Of a DNA stretch of 64,000 nt, positions 33,641 to 44,439 are shown piece by piece. A model generated the notes under the pieces. It ran no database searches and was not told the origin of the DNA. It worked only from the letters and a program-made list of their open reading frames with translations. This stretch comes from Eurosta solidaginis. Its lineage: Eukaryota; Arthropoda; Insecta; Diptera; Tephritidae. The position numbers and the translations under genes are program-made. The DNA lies in the NCBI RefSeq assembly GCF_040869045.1, contig NC_090319.1, positions 59,244,779-59,308,778 on the forward strand, given 5' to 3'. Every line of letters begins with the position of its first letter. The first letter of the stretch is position 1.

Positions 33641-34330
33641 CAACAGCTTGAATGCGCAGGTTAAACACAAGTCCCAGCAACGCGAGCATCACACAAACTC
33701 ATTAATGGTGGAAGCTGCAGTAAGGATAGGGGCACAGAATGACGGCAAAGAAATCTTTATTTTCAGCGACAGACAGGCTGCCATCAAATCTCTTGGCTCT
33801 TACTCGTTCAACCGTGTACACCTCACATGGGTCATGAGATATAGGTACATTGAGGGAAAAAGCATTGCAGGGTACAACCAGGCAGATTCTTCCTCACTAG
33901 GAAAGCTTAGGTATGCCTTTGCCACATGCAAGCTAATGCTAAAAGAGCAAATCCACCGTTAAGCCGACGAAAGATGGCTGCAAACACAGGGGTGTCCGAC
34001 ATAGAAAGAAACCTGGATCCTAAAAGATTCCGTCACGTGTACAACTTAAGTAGGCATACATTTTCCACACTTGTAGGGGCACCAACGGGGCATTGCCTTA
34101 TAGGTGGGCATGCAGAAAGGTTTGCAGGAGTTGTAAAGAGGGTGAAGAGTAGGAAATGGTGTTTCATCATCAACAACATCCCGGCACTAAGTGGCGCACG
34201 GCAACGCTATCTAGGTGCCCTGTTTCTAGATAATCTGAGCCAGGTTTTGGAGATTGATGTCGAGGATCTGTTAGCCTTTATCAGGTCTTCAAAATGGTTC
34301 GAAGAGGAAAGGTAATAGCGTCTTTTCGTA
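33641..34330 (+). mobile_element. RNase-H-bearing LINE (I/LOA-like), C-terminal remnant
   Basis: Two frames. 33573-33962 holds an RNase H segment, KEIFIFSDRQAAIKSLGSYS, with the third catalytic Asp in FSD. After a stop and frame change, 33926-34315 holds the post-RNase-H tail: NLSRHTFSTLV, TGHCLIGGHAERFAG and the end VEDLLAFIRSSKWFEEE. Frameshifts have altered the cysteine cluster normally between them. RNase H downstream of RT is typical of the I/LOA/R1 group. The exact clade is not certain. Confidence 0.75.
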
Positions 34331-35255
34331 GTATCTCAACGGACCTACATAATATCACCTAAAAATCGTCCTTCTAATAACATCTACACTCTCCGTAAAC
34401 GGATTACCCTAATGTAAAAATCAAATAGTAGTATATATGTATGAAAATTTGTACATATATTTTATTTACACATGTAAGTGCAAATATTCTTAAGTATGAC
34501 AAAAGCTCGGCACATCTCGTTCCAACCGCAAAAGACTCATCATCGGCCATGTGTTGTTCATTTAATTAACATTGTAAAAAATTGCTAATGCAAAGTGCCG
34601 TCAACGCTTGCCACATCCCGACTCATTTGAATGACTCGGCCTGTCAGTACGTTTAGTTCGTCTGCTTCTTGCTGACTTTATCGGCAGTAGACAAACATTC
34701 CACGCAACCAACTTTTAACATTCTTGCAGACATTTATCGTCTACATTTTACTTACGAATAATGATTTTGCTGATTGACTATTATCGCCAGTTGGTTGTTG
34801 ATGGAATAAATTAGCATTCTTGTGGCTAACCAATAGCCATTTTAGCTAGTATATATGTATGTATGTTTGTTGTAGAGTTCCAGAGTTCTTTGAGTTCGTG
34901 ATTTGTAAAGTAAAAATTTAATTGACCCATTAATCTAATGTCAGTCTCAATTTGTAAAATTATTGTTATTACGTTAATAATAATTTGTAGACGACATTGT
35001 TGTTTCGGAATTCAGTTCCAAAGACAGGTGTTCCATTGCAGTTCCTAGTTAGGAAATATTATGTATGGTAAGGCTTATGCCATCCTTCGGACAAAAATTA
35101 GGACAAATATATGCCATCCATCGGACTTCGATTTAGGAGAACTTCCGCGCTCGCTGCATAGAATTTCTAAAAACAAACTAATAATGTCCGTGTATCTTCC
35201 TACGCGTTTCGACACATATACACCTTCTTCAGGGAATCTAGTGTTTTGAAACGTA
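34331..35255. other. Unassigned region
   Basis: AT-rich, with tatatgtatgtatgt microsatellite near 34850. No supported gene. Confidence 0.35.
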
Positions 35256-35775
35256 GTATCTTACCTGACACAGTTTCTAACCGGACACGGTTACTTCCGC
35301 AAATACCTGCACAGAATGGGCAAGGTTGATAACCCGAGCTGCCTGCACTGTGGGAAAATAGACGATGTACGCCACACCTTTGTCAAATGCGGGTATTTCT
35401 CCAATCAGCGAAGGAGGATAGAAAAGGTACTTGGAGACCTATTCCCGGGCAGTGTCATCAAAAACATGGCCTGCCGAAGAGACAGATGGTATACGGTCAG
35501 CACATATGTGAAGCCTATACTTATCAGTAAACGAGAAGACGGATGCCTAGCCCATTAGCGTGAGCCACAGAGCGCGCACCCGTACCCGAAGTAATGCTAA
35601 ACGCGGTACCAGGTACGGGGATTTGCGCGGGCTGTTAGGTTTTAGTGGGTAGCCCTTCATGTAAGAAGGGAGTCGTATACTCGGAGAGTCTCGCAGTGAG
35701 GCTTAAATATCACGGTCAGGGAACAAAGCATTTCCTCCTTCCACGAACCACAAAAAAAAAAACAAAAAAAACATG
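35256..35775 (+). mobile_element. R1-clade LINE, 3' end with poly(A)
   Basis: The frame from 35262 to 35558 encodes YLTQFLTGHGYFRKYLHRMG, then the zinc-binding CLHCGKIDDVRHTFVKC, then an LGDLFPGSVIKNM...W helical tail. This is the CCHC-type C-terminus of R1-clade LINEs. A 3' UTR of about 200 bp follows, ending in an A-rich tail (acgaaccacaaaaaaaaaa). The RT and endonuclease are missing (5' truncation). The initiator Met at 35316 is internal. R1 elements often target rDNA, but this copy is in dispersed repeats. Confidence 0.8.
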
Positions 35776-36205
35776 TTTTGAAACGTGCCCATTTCCGGCT
35801 TAATAAAGATGTTAAGAGAAGTCCGTGTTTTTAATAGGTACTAGGTTAGCCCTCTGCGATTTTGAAACAATTTTTCATAGTATCTTTTTTTCAAAAGTGT
35901 TTCTTTAATTTCATTGAATTTATAAAGACCATACATAAGCAGATTGTATTTACGGTTTTGAATGAAGACGGAGGTCTTCGTTTTCGTCATTGGCTGTTCA
36001 ACGCTCTTCCTCTGAAGAGAATAATATGTTTAGGCCTCCCTAAGAGGTCTAACTTGTATGTATATCATCTCTACTTGCTTTAAGTATAACTTTTTACCAG
36101 ATTTGGACCCCATGAGATAAATTTGACAGGTCTTACGATAGCAGTAAATCTTCAGGCAGTCCCAAAGCACAGCCACTTTACAGGTATACATCATTATCAT
36201 CATTA
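35776..36205. other. Unassigned spacer
   Basis: No supported gene. Confidence 0.35.
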
Positions 36206-36600
36206 ATTGGCGCTTAACTGCCTAAGCGATTTTTGCCGTTGCGTAACAAGTTACGCCAGCTATTCCTGTTTCGCGATAACTGACGACAATTGGGAGCACC
36301 AAGGAGATCAGGTCCTCTTCAACCTGCCTTTCCCAACTCAGTGGAGGTCTCCCCTTCCTCTCCTTCAAAACAGCGGCGTCGACTGAAATACTTTTTTGGC
36401 CCGGGCGTCTTCGTCCATTAGCATAACATGACCTAGCCATCACAGTCTTCGCGTTTTTATTTGCTGTACTATCGTCATGTCTGCGTAAAGCTCATACATA
36501 AATATTCCGGAGAACTTTTCTCTTAAGCACTCCAAGAGCCATCCCATCTTCTGTCGACATCGCATCGTGCATGCTGCCCAGCTGTGACAGTGTTTAGTGC
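36206..36600 (-). mobile_element. RTE-like LINE 3' end, degenerate
   Basis: On the minus strand, in shifting frames, it encodes KERKGRPPLSWERQVEEDLI, then the counterpart of an LGAPNWRQLSRxRxSWR ending. GRP-x2-W and the D-R-x2-W-R tail are typical of the end of RTE-type and related LINE polyproteins. The last codons run into an aatgatgatga microsatellite, a common RTE 3' terminus. Related pieces are at 57385-57715 (minus) and 60128-60475 (plus). Confidence 0.65.
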
Positions 36601-36751
36601 AGTTACTGTTTGCTGTCCTTTGTATTATAGTATCCTTTTAGGCGCAAGTGCGGTAACAGAGACAGTGGCGCATATTGTAATGCTACTGCTACGTTACACA
36701 CTCGATCCTTATACATCTCTCCTTCCTCTTGCTCTCTCACAGCCTCTATTG

Positions 36752-38560
36752 TTCTATAGGTGGACTTCTTTTCGAGATATCGCCATAAAGGTGGACCAGA
36801 GCTGACTCTGGAATTTTTTTGTACGATTTGGGTATCAAATGAAAGGTGCTAATGAGTATTGTAAAAGGGAGTGGGCCTTAGTTCTATAGGACGTCTTTTA
36901 TTTTATATATGTATAAGACGTCTTTTCGAGATATCGCCATAAAGGTGGACCAGGGCTGATTCTGGAATTTGTTTGGACCAGGGGTGATTCTAGAATTTGT
37001 TTGTACGATATGGGTATCAGATGAAAGGTGTTAATGAGTATTTTAAAAGGGTGTTGGCCTTAGTTCTATAGGTGGACTTCTTTTCGAGATATCGCCATAA
37101 AGGTGGACCAGAGTTGACTCTGGAATTTGTTTGTACGATATGGGTATAAAATGAAAGGTGTTAATGAGTATTTTAAAAGGGAGTGGGCCTTAGTTCTATA
37201 GGTGGATTTCTTTTCGAGATATCGCCATAAAGGTGGACCAGAGCTGACTCTGGAATTTGTTTGTACGATATGGGTATAAAATGAAAGGTGTTAATGAGTA
37301 TTTTAAAAGGGCGTGGGCTTAGTTTTATAGGTGGACGCCTTTTCGAGATATCGCCATAAAGGTGGGTCAGGGGTGACTCTGGAATTTGTTTGGACCAGGG
37401 GTGATTCTAGAATTTGTTTGTACGATATGGATATCAAATGAAAGGTGTTAATGAGTATTTTAAAAGGGAGTGGGCCTTAATTTGATAGGTGGACGTCTTT
37501 TCGAGATATCGCCATAAAGGTGGACCAGGGCTGACTCTGGAATTTGTTTGTGCGAAATGGGTATCAAATGAAAGGTGTTAATGAGTATTTTAAGAGGGCG
37601 TTGGCTTAGTTCTATAGGTGGACACCTTTTCGAGATATCGCCATAAAGGTGGACCAGGGCTGACTCTGGAATTTGTTTGTACGATATGGGTATCAAATGA
37701 AAGGTGTTAATGAGTTGTTTAAAAGGGCGTGGGCTTAGTTCTATAGGTGGACGTCCTTTCGAGATATCGCCATAAAGGTGGACCAGGGCTGACTCTGGAA
37801 TATGTTTGGACCAGGGGTGATTCTAGAATTTGTTTGTACGATATGGGTATCAAATGAAAGGTGCTAATGAGTATTTTAAAAGGGAGTGGGCCTTAATTCT
37901 ATAGGTGGAAGTCTTTTCCAGATATCGCCATAAAGGTGAACCAGGGCTGACTCTGGAATTTGTTTGTACGATATGGGTATCAAATGAAAGGTGTTAATGA
38001 ATATTTTAAAAGGGAGTGGGCCTTAGTTCTATAGGTGGACTTCTTTTCGAGATATCGCCATAAAGGTGGACCAGAGCTAACTCTGGAATTTGTTTGTACG
38101 ATATGGGTATCAAATGAAAGGTGCTAATGAGTATTTTAAAAGGGCGTGGGCTTAGTTCTATAAGTGAACGCCTTTTTGAGATATCGCCATAAAGGTGGAC
38201 CAGGGCTGAATCTGGAAATTGTTTGTACGATATGGGTATCAAATGAAGGGTGTTAATGAGTTTTTTAAAAGGGCGTGGGCTTAGTTCTATAGGTGGAGTC
38301 TTTTCGAGATATCGCCATAAAGGTGGACCAGGGCTGACTCTGGAATTTGTTTGGACCAGGGGTGATTCTAGAATTTGTTTGTACGATATGGGTATCACAC
38401 GAAATGTGATAATGAGTATTTTAAAAGGGAGTGGGCCTTAGTTTTATAGGTGGACGCCTTTTCGAGATATGGCCATAAAGGTGTACCAGGGGTGACTCTA
38501 TAATGTGTTTATACGATATGGGTATCAAATTAAAGGTATTAATGAGGGTTTTAAAAGGGA
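36752..38560 (+). repeat. 129/130-bp satellite with 158-bp variants
   Basis: Using tatagg as marker, unit starts fall near 36756, 36885, 37067, 37197, 37326, 37484, 37613, 37742, 37900, 38030, 38159, 38288 and 38445. Spacings are 129 or 130 bp, with 157-158 bp units every third or fourth step and one of 182 bp. The longer 158-bp units contain an extra ttgtttggaccaggggtgat-type stretch. Each unit has a gagatatcgccataaaggtg core. Minus-strand open frames (37460-37696, 38006-38398) are repeat-encoded. Confidence 0.9.
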
Positions 38561-39443
38561 GTGGTGGTAGTTGTATATGTGAAGGTGTTTTGGAGATATC
38601 GACCAAAATGTGGAACAGGGTGACCCAGAACATCATATGTCGCGTACCACTAATTTATTTATATATGTAATACCACGAACAGTATTCCTGCCAAGATTCC
38701 AAGGGCTTTTGATTTCGCCCTGCAGAACTTTTTCATTTTCTTCTACTTAATATGGTAGGTGTCACACCCATTTTACAATGTTTTTTCTAAAGTTATATTT
38801 CGCGTCAATAAACCAATCCAACTACCATGTTTCATTCCTTTTTTCGTATTTGGTATAGAATTATGGCATTTTTTTCATTTTTCGAAATTTTCGATATCGA
38901 AAAAGTGGGCGTGGTCATAGTCGGATTTCGGCCATTTTTTATACCAGAACAAAGTGAGTTGAGTCAAGTACGTGAACTAAGTTTAGTTAAGATATATCGA
39001 TTTTTGGTCAAGTTATCATGTTAATGGCCGAGCGGAAAGACGGTCAGTCGACTGTGTATAAAAACTGGGCGTGGCTTCAACCGATTTCGCCCTTTTTCAC
39101 CCAAAACAGTTATCGGCCCAGAGTCTAAGCCCCTACCAAATTTCTCAAAGATTGGTAAATTTTTGTTCAACTTATGGCATTAAAAGTATTCTAGACAAAT
39201 TAAATGAAAAAGGGCGGAGCCTCGCCCATTTTGAAATTTTCTTTTATTTTTGTATTTTCTTGCACCATATCATTGCTGGAGTTGAGTTTGCACATAATTT
39301 ACTTATATACTGTAAAGATATTAAATTTTTTGTTAAAATTTGACTTAAAAAAAATTTTTTTTTAAAGTAGGCGTGGTCGTTCTCCGATTTTGCTAATTTT
39401 TTTTTTAACGTTCCTGCCAAATTTCGTCATAATATTTTCAACG

Positions 39444-39790
39444 GCGGCCACCGTTGGTAGCAGCTCCGCCTACCACACCGTAGGGTTCACACCCCGGGCA
39501 AAGCAACATCAAATTTTAGAAAATAAGGTTTTTCAATTAGAAGAAAATTTTTCTAAGCGGGATCGCCCCTCGGCAGTGTTTGGCAAGCACTCCGAGTGTA
39601 TTTCTGCCATGAAAAGCTCTCAGTGAAAACTCATCTGCCTTGCAGATGCCGTTCGGAGTCGGCATAAAACATGTAGGTCTCATCCAGTCAATTTGTAGGG
39701 AAAATCAAGAGGAGCAGGACGCAAATTGGAAGAGAGGCTCGGCCTTAGATCTCTTCGGAGGTTATTACGCCTTACATTTATTTTTTTTTT
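39444..39790 (+). mobile_element. tRNA-headed SINE, poly(T) end, nested in HINE-A
   Basis: A 347-bp insertion with an 11-bp target duplication (tattttcaacg at 39433-39443, tatcttcaacg at 39791-39801; one mismatch). The head has tRNA-like ctccgcctaccacaccg and box B-like gggttcacaccccgggc. The body includes ctcggcagtgtttggcaagc and gatgccgttcggagtcggca. The end is gaagctcggcct-type sequence followed by a T-rich tail. The head carries a small deletion relative to the copy at 41939. Confidence 0.82.
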
Positions 39791-40293
39791 TATCTTCAAC
39801 GACTGCCAAATTACAGCTTGCAAAACTTTTAAATTACCTTCTTTTAAAAGTGGGCGGTGCCACGCCCGTTGTCCAAACCTTTACAAATTTTCTATTCTGC
39901 GTCATAAGTTCAACGCACCTACCAAGTTTCATCGCTTTATCCGTATTTGGTAATGAATTATCGCACTTTTTCGGTTTTTCGAAATTTTCGATATCGAAAA
40001 AGTGGGCGTGGTTATAGTCCGATATCGTTCATTTTAAATAGCGATCTGAGATGAGTGCCCAGGAACCTACATACAAAATTTCATCAAGATACCTCAAAAT
40101 TTACTCAGGTTATCGTGTTAATGGACAGACGGACGGACGGACGGACGGATATGGCTCAATCAATTTTTTTTCGATACTGATTATTTTGATATATGGAGGT
40201 CTATATCTGTCTCGATTCCTTTATACCTGTACAACCAACCGTTATCCAATCAAAGTTAATATACTCCGTGAGCTCTGCTCAACTGAATATAAA

Positions 40294-41662
40294 CAAGTAA
40301 GGAAGGCTAAGTTCGGGTGTAACCGAACATTACATACTCAGTTGAGATCTGTGGAGACAAAGTAAGGGAAAATCACCATGTTGTAAAAAGAACCTGGGTA
40401 ACCCTGGAATGTGTTTGTATGACATGTGTATCAAATGGAAGGTATTAAAGAGTATTTTAAGAGGAAGTGGGCCATAGTTTTATAGGTGGACGCCATTTAG
40501 GGATATCGCCATAAAGGTGGACCAGGCCTGACTCTAGAATTTGTTTGTACGATATGCGTATCAAATGAAAGGTGTTAATGAGTATTTTAAGAGGGCGTGG
40601 GCCTTAGTTCTATATGTGGACGCCTTTTCGAGACATCGCCATAAAGGTGGACCAGGGGTGAATCTAGAATTTGTTTGTACGATATGCGTATCAAATGAAA
40701 GGTGTTAATGAGTATTTTAAGAGGGCGTGGGCCTTAGTTCTATATGTGGACGCCTTTTCGAGATATCGCCATAAAGGTGGACCAGGGGTGACTCTAGAAT
40801 TTGTTTGTACGATATGAGTATCAAATGAAAGGTGTTAATGAGTATTTTAAGAGGGCGTTGGCCTTAGTTCTATATGTGGACGCCTTTTCGAGATATCGCC
40901 ATAAAGGTGGACCAGGGGTGACTCTAGAATTTGTTTGTACGATATGAGTATCAAATGAAAGGTGTTAATGAGTATTTTAAGAGGGCGTGGGCCTTAGTTC
41001 TATATGTGGACGCCTTTTCGAGATATCGCCATAAAGGTGGACCAGGGGTGACTCTAGAATTTGTTTGTACGATATGAGTATCAAATGAAAGGTGTTAATG
41101 GGTATTTTAAGAGGGCGTGGACCTTAGTTCTATATGTGGACGCCTTTTCGAGATATCGCCATAAAGGTGAACCAGGGGTGACTCTAAAATTTGTTTGTAC
41201 TATATGGTTATCAAATGAAAGGTGTTAATGAGTATTTTAAAAGGGAGTGGGCCTTAGTTCTATAGGTGGACGCCTTTTCGGAATATCGTTATAAAAGTGG
41301 ACCAGAGTTGACTCTAGAATGTGTTTGTACAATATGGGTATCAAACGAAAGGTGTTAATAAGTGTTTTAAAAGGGAGTGGGCCTTAGTTCTATGGGTGGA
41401 CGCCTTTTCGGGATATCGCCATAAACATGGACCAGGGGTGACTCTAGAATGCGTTTGTACAATATGGGTATCAAATGAAAGGTGTTAATGAGTATTTTAA
41501 AAGGGCGTGGGCCTTAGTTCAATAGGTGGATGCCTTTTCGAGATATCGCCATAAAGGTGGGCCAGGGGTGACTCTAGAACTTTTTTGTACGATATGGGAA
41601 TCAAATTAAAGGTATTAATGAGGGTTTTAAAAGGGAGTGGCCCTTAGTTGTAAATGTGAAGG
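40294..41662 (+). mobile_element. HINE-A copy 5, 5' half with homogeneous 130-bp satellite
   Basis: It starts caagtaaggaaggctaagt with the gttcgggtgtaaccgaac hairpin and atactcagttgaga, then runs into a tandem array and stops abruptly near gtgaaggcatatgtatcc without a 3' end. It lies head-to-tail behind copy 4 with only a couple of bases between them. Confidence 0.8.
40450..41650 (+). repeat. 130-bp satellite array, strictly periodic
   Basis: The marker tatatgtgga / tataggtgga recurs exactly every 130 bp from about 40611 to 41521 (40611, 40741, 40871, 41001, 41131, 41261, 41391, 41521). Units 2-5 are almost identical to each other, while the edges diverge, as expected from unequal exchange. 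Confidence 0.9.
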
Positions 41663-41938
41663 CATATGTATCCTGATATTTGCGTTTCTCTTCCAGTTAC
41701 GTGCGTATGTATGTGTGTATCAAACTTTCTGCTCTTAGCTGCCGACTATATATATGTATGTGAAATATTCTCTTTGCTGTTACCGGTTTACATGTATGTG
41801 TGCCAGCTTACTTTGCCGTTGTTGTGCAATTATTTACTAATAGCATAGCGATGTATACAACTGCTAATATTCGCCACAATATGTCTTTATAAATAGAATT
41901 TCCGATTTTTTAACACCCTCATATTAGCTTCACCGATG

Positions 41939-43020
41939 GCCGCGCCGTGGTGTGATGGTAGTGTGCTCCGCCTACCACACCGAAGATCCTGGGTTCACGC
42001 CCCGGGCAAAGCAATATCAAAATTTTAGAAACAATTTTATTGAATTAAAAAAACAATAATTTCTAAGCGTGGTCGCGCTTTGGCAGTGTTTGGCACGCAC
42101 TCCGAGTGTATTTATGCCATAAAAAGCTCTTAGCTCAGCATGACGTAAATTTGAAGAGAAAGTTAGGGTAGGTTGAACTGGCCGATCAAAAAAGACGTCG
42201 CATAGATTGAACGTATCCATAGTATTACCAGAATTTGTTTGAACACGAAACGGTAGAACCCCAATCACGTGCCAGCACATATGTTATAGAATAACTCCAT
42301 CCTCTTGGCAAAAACTAGCGGTTTTCTAGGACCCAACTTAATTGCTGCCTCGCGATCTGGCAACTCTGCCGCCCCCTAATAGCTGGAGCCTTGACCTGGC
42401 GAGCGCAGATCATGAACACAGAACGTGCTTAAACGTTTCTTCCTGCAGCTCACACTTCCGGCAGTTGCTGTTACTGACGAGACCTAAGTTATAAGCATGT
42501 GACGCCAGAAAGCAGTGTCTAGTCAGAATGCCCATTGTGAGCCTTAAGTCTTCTCTCTTCACAGATATGAGACACTTTGTCAGTCTAACATCGTGATGAT
42601 AACATCATCTTAGAACTTTTGCAGCCCCTGCGCTTTTGTCTACGCCTTTCCTGCTTGATGGATCATATGCAACTCCTGTCTCCTTTTGATTTTTTCCAAA
42701 CGGATTGTAACGTCTACCGTCGACTCAGCGAGTGTTGCACCCTCCTTTGGCAATTCATCGACCTTGACGTTACCTTCTATCCCTTTATGACCGGGAACCA
42801 AGTAAAATTGAATGGTCCGGTCTAAGCGAAGTTTTTCCAATGCTTCTTTGCATTTCAGAACACTTCTTGATGAAGTACTCTGTGAGATTATTGCCTTAAT
42901 CACAGCCTGACTATTAATATATATATTGGTGCGACTGCAGCTAAAGCACGCTTCCTCCAGAATTTCAGCAGAATTGGAGGAGAAGCTCGGCCTAAAATCT
43001 CTTCGTAGGTTATCGCGCCT
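41939..43020 (+). mobile_element. tRNA-headed SINE, split by a LINE
   Basis: The head (41939-42164) has a better preserved tRNA-like region: tggtgtgatggtagtgtgct (A-box region) and gggttcacgccccgggcaaa (B-box region). The body stops at aatttgaagagaaagtt and resumes at aattggaggagaagctcggc (42972), continuing to about 43020 (gttatcgcgcctttcctttt). An inverted LINE fragment of about 800 bp lies between. Confidence 0.75.
42165..42971 (-). mobile_element. RNase-H-bearing LINE fragment inserted in a SINE
   Basis: On the minus strand it encodes AEILEEACFSC, INSQAVIKAIISQSTSS (third RNase H acidic residue lost: N for D), YLVPGHKGIEGNVKVDELPK (His and last Asp kept) and then, in other frames, TRHCFLASHAYNLG and CRKCELQEETFKHVLCS. 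The 3' UTR ends gatcggccagttcaacctac on its own strand. It is flanked by a SINE-derived target duplication of about 16 bp (42148-42164 and 42972-42987, partly diverged). It is a 5'-truncated, inactive copy. Confidence 0.8.
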
Positions 43021-44170
43021 TTCCTTTTTGAATAACTATTGAAAAAGCCACCAACTACATACTTGTGTACTACAGTACATGTAGAAAGAAAAACATTGAA
43101 AATGTTCCCTACAGAATTGACATATGTACCTTTAAAAATGTTCCCCTATAAGATCTCTGTTCGATTGTCGATTTCTATAAATTATATATTGGTTTATTAG
43201 TAGCAAGCAATGGCACATTTTTTTTAATTATATTCTTTTAACAAAAATTGCATGCATAACTTTAAATGGAACTCACAACTTTAATAGTTTTTCTGCAATA
43301 CAGGGTGTTGGTTTTAGAAAAAATACTTAGTTTGGCATCATAGGTTCAGCATTCCTATAGAAGAAAAGTGCCTTAGGTTAATACCTTTATAAAAAATATA
43401 CTAATCCAAAAAATCTATCGTGATTTAGGTAAAACATGGGAAAAGCATATGAGTGCTCTTATAGCGTGCCGAAAAAAGTTTCTCAATTTTGAATCTCTCA
43501 CAAGTAAGTTGCTCGATTCTTGAAGAAACGTTTTAAAACTGCTTGTGTGTTGCGGCCTACTGTACTCATATTACACCTATCGACAAATTAAAAATTAAAA
43601 AAATTGTCAGCATTAATATTAACCAAAAACAATTATTTTATATAAATTATGTATATTAACGCATAAATGTTGCACAGCCATTTCAATAAATTCTCATATA
43701 TTTTTGGCACTCGCAAATATTCAGGTTTCTTAATTTGTTTGCATAATTCCCATGACAGCTGTGCACAATTTGTGCCTTAATTGCACCACTACTACATTGC
43801 ACTTGTTTTGCACGAATATTCAACATACATTGTATGTATGTAATGGCAACATAATCGTCATCATAAAATGTTGAGTATACGACATGGATTGCTTGCCTGG
43901 CGCTAAAAGTCTTCTCTACCTGTGGCTGAGAGATTTTGGACAAAGATTGTTTGACTGGTTGCTCGATTATTTGTTTGCCTCCTACATAAGAGTACGATAC
44001 ATTCAAAAAGCTAACATGTGATGAGAATAATTTTGTGGTGTATTGATATGACATGACGATTAACTCGTTAGTTAAATACCAAAGTGCATTGGGGTGGTTC
44101 GAAACAAATTTTGTTTTCGAATTTGAAAATTGTTAAATGCTAAAACTGAGCATAGTTTTTAAAGTAATTT
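43021..44170. other. Unassigned region
   Basis: A 123-aa minus-strand frame (43683-44054) is the only longer frame. It has no recognisable domain or signal and I do not call it a gene. Confidence 0.35.
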
Positions 44171-44390
44171 ATGTGGTTAGGCCTTGCCAGTAACATCAGG
44201 TGTAGGAAGTGTGAGCTGCAGGAAGAATCGGTTGAGCGCATTCTGTGCTCGTGTCCAGCGCTCGCCAGATCAAGGCTCCAGCTAATAGGGGCGGCAGAGT
44301 TGCCAGATGTCGAGGCAGCAGTTTAGCTAGGTCCCAGAAAACATCTAGTATACTGCGTCTCATAGCTTCAACACACATTCTTCTTCAGAG
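44171..44390 (+). mobile_element. RNase-H LINE C-terminal fragment
   Basis: In one plus frame it reads CRKCELQEESVERILCSCPA, then LARSRLQLIGAAELPDVEAA, then an in-frame stop. This is the same cysteine cluster and tail as the fragments at 42.2 and 56.4 kb. The minus-strand frame here is a shadow. Confidence 0.75.
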
Positions 44391-44439
44391 AACTAACTGG
44401 TGAGAAGTTTTTTTGGTGCTCTTAGAAATAAAATTAAAA

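Larger units (their letters stand above)
36752..40291 (+). mobile_element. HINE-A copy 4, satellite-expanded, with nested SINE
   Basis: The 5' end is missing: the element begins mid-unit at gttctataggtggacttctt beside LINE-derived sequence. A satellite array of about 1.8 kb (36752 to about 38560) leads into the standard 3' half with gtgggcgtgg boxes. A SINE interrupts it at 39444-39790. An acggacggacggacggac tract is near 40130, and the normal 3' end ctcaactgaatata lies at about 40290. The next HINE-A starts immediately. Confidence 0.8.

Noticed and set aside
37460..38636. Minus-strand ORFs with a repeated peptide (HLIPISYKQIPESALVHLYG)
   Set aside because: The peptide repeat simply reflects the 129/130-bp satellite lacking stops in that frame; parallel frames open in other HINE copies.
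36740..41660. CRISPR-like array of regular repeats
   Set aside because: The units are 129-158 bp with no unique spacers and lie inside eukaryotic transposons; they are satellite repeats.
41939..42030. Functional tRNA gene
   Set aside because: A- and B-box-like words exist, but the cloverleaf is not credible and the same sequence heads several SINE copies.
43683..44054. 123-aa minus-strand ORF as a possible host gene
   Set aside because: No recognisable domain, signal peptide or splice context; surrounded by repeats.
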